Source of the DNA: Conidiobolus incongruus B7586
Taxonomy: Eukaryota > Entomophthoromycota > Entomophthoromycetes > Entomophthorales > Conidiobolaceae
Reading direction: 5' to 3'
NCBI GenBank assembly: GCA_000697335.1
Contig: JNEM01006352.1
Span: forward strand, 1-11,426
Length of the DNA: 11,426 nt
This document shows, one piece after another, positions 7,298 to 11,426 of the stretch (position 1 is its first letter; the number at the start of each line of letters is the position of its first letter). The position numbers and the translations under genes were made by a program. The notes under the pieces were generated by a model that worked only from the letters and a program-made list of their open reading frames with translations, searched no databases and was not told the origin of the DNA.

Positions 7298-8319
7298 TTT
7301 TCTTTTAAGTTCAAATAAATAATTAGTTAGTAGATAATTAATTAATTCTGCCAACCACAATATAATATATATATATATATAAATCTTCAAGCCATCCATA
7401 ATCCTGTATATTAATAATATACCGAGATATTGAATTTATCCCAATCAAGTTTAAATGTTTATCAATTTAATGAGAAATTTGCTGATTTCCAATTTAAGAA
7501 AACACCTAAATAATCTAATTTGAAATGATTGGATTATTATAAATTAAATACTATCTACATAAACTTTATTTTTATTACCTTATATACTCTTTATCGTAAT
7601 CTAATTATTAATAAACCTAAAACTTAATAATCAACAATAATAAAATGATGTAATGATTAGTCTGGGTTTTATTCCGATTTCATGTTGTATTACTGTCAAT
7701 AATTTATCTATATATTTAACAAACCGCATTTTATTTTTTAATATGGAACATTGATTGAAACTCTATTATAAATAAATATTATATTAATATATTAGTGTTT
7801 TATTTTGAATTAGCAAAATCGCCACCTTATAATATAAAACAATATCACTGATAATCAACTGTATAACAGCTTTGTCTATCTAACAGATCCAGCCCCATTA
7901 AAAATCTTGATATACTGATTAGAAAATTTGTTCTCATATTTTGGAACTTGGTAAAAAAAAATTTCCAGATTTATCCATTAGTCATTTTAGATAAGCTAAT
8001 ATCAAATATGCTATCAATTAATAACTTTATAGTATATTTAGTATATTCAATCATGGTATGGATTTTGATATTAATACAAATCACATCTTCTATCTATTGT
8101 TAAAATAAAACCATATATTTATATTAGTACCAAATCAATATAATTATTTTTTTTAATTTCGTTATGTTGATATTAAATTTACATAAAATTAATAAGAGTA
8201 GTAGAATGAATTAAATTAACGTATTATTTTTAATTATAGAACAATAAATTATTTTATAAGGAGTTTTATTAAAAAAACTATATGAATTTTACAATAATTA
8301 TAAAATATAATAACTATAG
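7298..8319. other. AT-rich spacer between flavodoxin copies 2 and 3, with an AT microsatellite
   Basis: About 1 kb without a supportable gene. The 5' leader and promoter of copy 2 lie at its left end, where a (AT)n run (7365-7381) sits about 70 bp upstream of the start codon. TTTATT at 8265-8270 reads AATAAA on minus and may be the old polyadenylation signal of copy 3. Confidence 0.5.
7365..7381. repeat. (AT)n run upstream of the intact flavodoxin gene
   Basis: Seventeen bases of AT alternation, 68-84 bp before the ATG at 7297. Its position in the proximal promoter or 5' leader makes it a possible TATA-like or nucleosome-free element, but this is only inferred from position. Confidence 0.7.
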
Positions 8320-8951
8320 TTATTGATAATCAGTGTCTTTGACATAAGTAGGAACAATCTTAGCAAATCTTTCACCTTGAATACAAGCAATTTCTAATTC
8401 CTTTTCAGAGGGTTGACGAGTTCCATTGGGATCAGCAATAGTACTGGGGCCATAGGGAGATCCATCAACGATTTCTTGATCATTATGTACGTGATTGAAA
8501 CATAACTCAAAGGAACGTAGTTGACGGCATTGTGGGCGAGCCAGTTGATCAAAGCCAAGTGAGTGGTTTCTTGACCACCGTGTTGAGACACAGTAGAGAC
8601 GAAAGTATCAGCAAATTTACCATAAAGAGCTTTGGAAGACCAAAAACCACCGAGGGAATCGATGAAATTCTTGACTTGAGAGGAGAAAGATCCAAAAGCA
8701 GTAGGGTAACCAATAAAGAAATCATCAGCTTGAGTTAAGATTTCAGCAGTAATTTCGGGGTCTTCAGTTTGGGGAGCAGTATGAATCTTTTCTAAAGCTT
8801 CCTTGGGTAAAGTTTCATAGAAGCGGTAGAGAGTAACTTCAACATTGGGAACTTTTTCAGCACCTTTCTTAATGGCCTTAGCCAATTGTTAGACATGAGT
8901 ATAAATGGTATCGCAAGGAATGGCAATCTTAGTAAGGCGAGTATGAGTCAT
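8320..8951 (-). pseudogene. WrbA-like NAD(P)H:quinone oxidoreductase, copy 3, disabled
   Basis: An ATG at 8951 opens MTHTRLTKIAIP, followed by family sequence. Codon 21 is TAA (8891-8889) where the relatives have tyrosine. The next long frame keeps the flavodoxin pattern (FIGYPTAFGSF; SQHGGQETTH), then loses frame near 8494 by an apparent one-base loss in a run of T/A. Past that point the family pattern resumes in another frame (RQPSEKELEIA) and ends VKDTDYQ at 8320-8322. The C-terminal tail of copy 2 (Pro/Lys rich) is absent, so this copy was of the short type. It is much more diverged from the other two than they are from each other in the middle, with PTAFG in place of PTRFG and valine in STVSQHGG. 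The lesions differ from those of copy 1, so it was inactivated independently. Confidence 0.85.
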
Positions 8952-11426
8952 TGCAATGATGTAGCTGATTGATTATATATTAATAAAGTAACACGATCTT
9001 ATACATGATCAGAGCATATATACTCTCAATATGAATAGGTCCAACACATAAATTGATCATACTTCTAATCTCATTTTTTTGAATTACTTTAATATGATTA
9101 TTAAAGGATAATGACTTTCCCATTTTTAGAAAGTATCTCAAAATTGCTTTGTATTTTATTTATTTTTCATAATTTTTTAACTAACTTTTTCTTTTTGTTT
9201 TTTATTAATTTTAATAGGGATATTTATTTGGAAATTTAAAATTTTCCAAATTTTGGATTATGAATTATGATTCTTGTCACTTATTTATATATCTCTACCA
9301 AACTTTATTACTTTCAAATTATTGCGAATCATAAGTAGAGTAAGTATTAAAATAACAATAAATTCTATTTTTTATCAAAATTAATAGTATTGTTATATAA
9401 TATCAGGATATGTAAATGTGTAAATAAATCCATTTAAATATAGTCAATTAATTGATTTTATTTATCTATATTGGATTGTTACAATTGAATTGTAAGACAA
9501 AACTCTAAGGAAATTTTAAATATCAGGCAATATATGTATCATTAATAGATATCAATAATTTATTATCAACGTAATTATAAAATAATATCAACATCTTTAG
9601 AACCACACTAAATCATTTTTCTTTTAGAATGGAAATTTCAAAAAATTGTTTATTGTATATTAATCAAAATAAATAGAATTGATTAAAGATCTTTGATCAA
9701 GATTAAATATAACGCCCAAAACTAAAATTACAATAAAATTGAAATGGTATAGATGCCATAATTAGTGCAAAAATAAGTGTTGACAGGTATTCGATAGTTA
9801 ATTGGATCTTTATTGTATTGTTCAATCATAAATTTATTGATCAATAATATTTAATTTTTACATAGTTTATTCTTAATTGGGATCAAATTATAAGTTATCA
9901 GAAATTCTCAGATTATTATTAAATATGCACCAATACCTCCATCAATCAACATAGCGAGTCATAATCTGTCAGATTAGGTGGTTGACTATGCATGCTATAT
10001 ACTAAATACATTTTAATCATTAATATAATTTTATACCTTTATTAATAGCTCATCAAGTCTTTAAATATATCCAACATTCAGCGAAGATTATCAAAGTAGT
10101 GAAAATACTTTCTTATTTTCATTCCAAAACCATAATTAAAATAATTTTTAATTAATAATTTTTAAAAATTTATAAAATTTTAGAATGTTAGATAATTATT
10201 GAATTTACTGGTTAATATTCACCGATCTAAATCTTTGATTATATAATCAAAATGAATAATGTGATAATATTTGTCATTTTCAATATTAAACTTAAATCAC
10301 ATTAGAATATATTCTACAATATACATATGTTTATCACTTGAATTATTCTTTAATTTACTTACTAATTAAATAAATATTACTCTAGAAATTAAATTATATA
10401 ATTTTATTAATTTGGAATTTAAATATATTTTCAATTTATATTTATGAAAAAAAATAAATATTAAGAAATTAAAGCATTAATTTATATTAATAATTGCTTT
10501 CCATACTTTTGGTAAGCTTTTATTACCTAAAAATAATTTTTTATTTGAAAGTAAAATTTTATATTTCATAAATAATTTAAAATATTCAAAAAAAATTTAA
10601 TTAAATATATTAATATAAAATTTAAATAAAAAGAAAAATTTTAATATTAAAATTTAATAAAATCATCATTATTATATAAATCATAAAAATTGATGCAAAA
10701 TAGATAATAAATACTTATATTTATTATTAATATCTCTTTACCATATTTTTAATAAGCTTTTAATATTTAAAATATAATTTTTTAATTTTAAACTAAAATT
10801 TAATATTTTGACAACTAATCTGATTTATTTATAGGAATTTTTTTTTTATAATTATATTTTTTAATTGTTTAAAATAGTTATTATTATATAAATTATATTT
10901 TAATATATATAGCAGATATATTAGTTTTGTCTAATTTTTTATATATAAAAAATCTTTTATGACTTTATATTTTATTATTACTTTATAAAATAATAATTAT
11001 TTTTGATTTATAATAAGGATACTAAATAAAAATTATATTAACCCAATATTTTGTTTTGTTTTTAAATAAAAAACTATATAAAAAAACTTAAAAATTATTC
11101 ATAATAATGATTTATTATAAATACTTTTGTTTTTGGTTATATTTTGATAAATTTTATTTAGTTATAACTATCTTAGAATTTTTAAATAATTATTAGATTA
11201 TTAGTGATTTATTATATATTTTGATTAATCATTTTTAATTTAATCTTCAATATAAATAAAATCTATATATTATTAGAATTATAATGTTATAATAACTTTT
11301 TAGCTAAAATAATAAGGTGTTTTTTAATATATTTTCTTATTTTTTTTTGAATATTTAAGAATATAACTATAAATACAGTTTTTTAATTTCTAATAAATTT
11401 TAAAATATTTCCTTTTTAGCTTTAAA
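8952..11426. other. Long AT-rich region with no supportable gene
   Basis: About 2.5 kb with no open frame of useful length and no recognisable exon-intron pattern. The first 100-200 bp would be the promoter side of the dead copy 3. A slightly less AT-rich patch lies at about 9900-10000. From about 10100 to the end the DNA is extremely AT-rich and made mostly of A/T runs. It may be the edge of a scaffold, a heterochromatic or centromere-flanking stretch, or simply decayed sequence. Confidence 0.55.
10495..10808. repeat. Two diverged copies of a roughly 70-bp unit, 240 bp apart
   Basis: The segment from about 10495 to 10566 and that from about 10735 to 10808 share the order CCATA-TTTT, then AAGCTTTTA, then AATTTTTTA, then AAAATTTTA, at an offset of 240 bp, with small gaps. 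In such AT-rich DNA some similarity is expected by chance; the shared CCATA and AAGCTT blocks are what make it noticeable. Confidence 0.3.

Noticed and set aside
7298-7399. 34-codon upstream extension of the intact flavodoxin frame.
   Set aside because: It is translated AT microsatellite and low-complexity DNA; relatives start at the MAQI/MTQI position.
9930-10000. A short minus-strand stretch reading LIDGGIGAYL, reminiscent of homocysteine S-methyltransferase N termini.
   Set aside because: It is only about 14 codons between stops, with no further homology on either side; chance cannot be excluded.

Overview
The window looks like nuclear DNA from an AT-rich, intron-bearing eukaryote, most likely an early-diverging (zygomycete-grade) fungus. 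This placement is inference. It rests on small introns of 50-68 bp with TACTAAT/TTAAC-like branch sites, flavodoxin-like proteins of the fungal Pst2/Ycp4/Rfs1 (WrbA-like) family, a Ty3-like LTR retroelement, and very AT-rich spacers. I saw no rRNA, tRNA or CRISPR array.

Layout. Positions 1-1400 hold the 5' end of an LTR retroelement on the minus strand: a probable 226-bp LTR (1175-1400) and a gag-like reading frame (30-1172) with a CCHC zinc knuckle; pol would lie beyond the window. Next, on the plus strand (1524-3370), is a gene that I read as ten exons, giving a 446-residue protein with one C2H2 zinc finger and a long helical C-terminal part. The exon phases fit throughout. Convergent to it on the minus strand (3861-4510) is a two-exon gene for a 198-residue protein whose central segment and size recall the autophagy protein Atg31; that match is tentative. 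Then come three minus-strand paralogues of a WrbA-like NAD(P)H:quinone oxidoreductase family: a disabled copy (4822-5610), an intact copy (6554-7297) and another disabled copy (8320-8951). From 8952 to the end there is only AT-rich DNA in which I can support no gene.

The most interesting signals are these. (1) A tract of about 475 bp is almost identical between the first two flavodoxin copies, with 419 bp unbroken, while the coding DNA on both sides differs by about 20-30%. This is the signature of a recent gene conversion, or of a misassembly. (2) None of the ten introns I could define has G at donor position +5; the commonest donor is GTAAT. (3) The zinc-finger gene appears to use a 15-nt microexon. 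(4) The gag-like protein has three hydrophobic stretches before its gag domain.

No operon-like cooperation is evident. The genes look like unrelated neighbours apart from the flavodoxin cluster, which reads as ongoing birth and death of tandem duplicates with one survivor.
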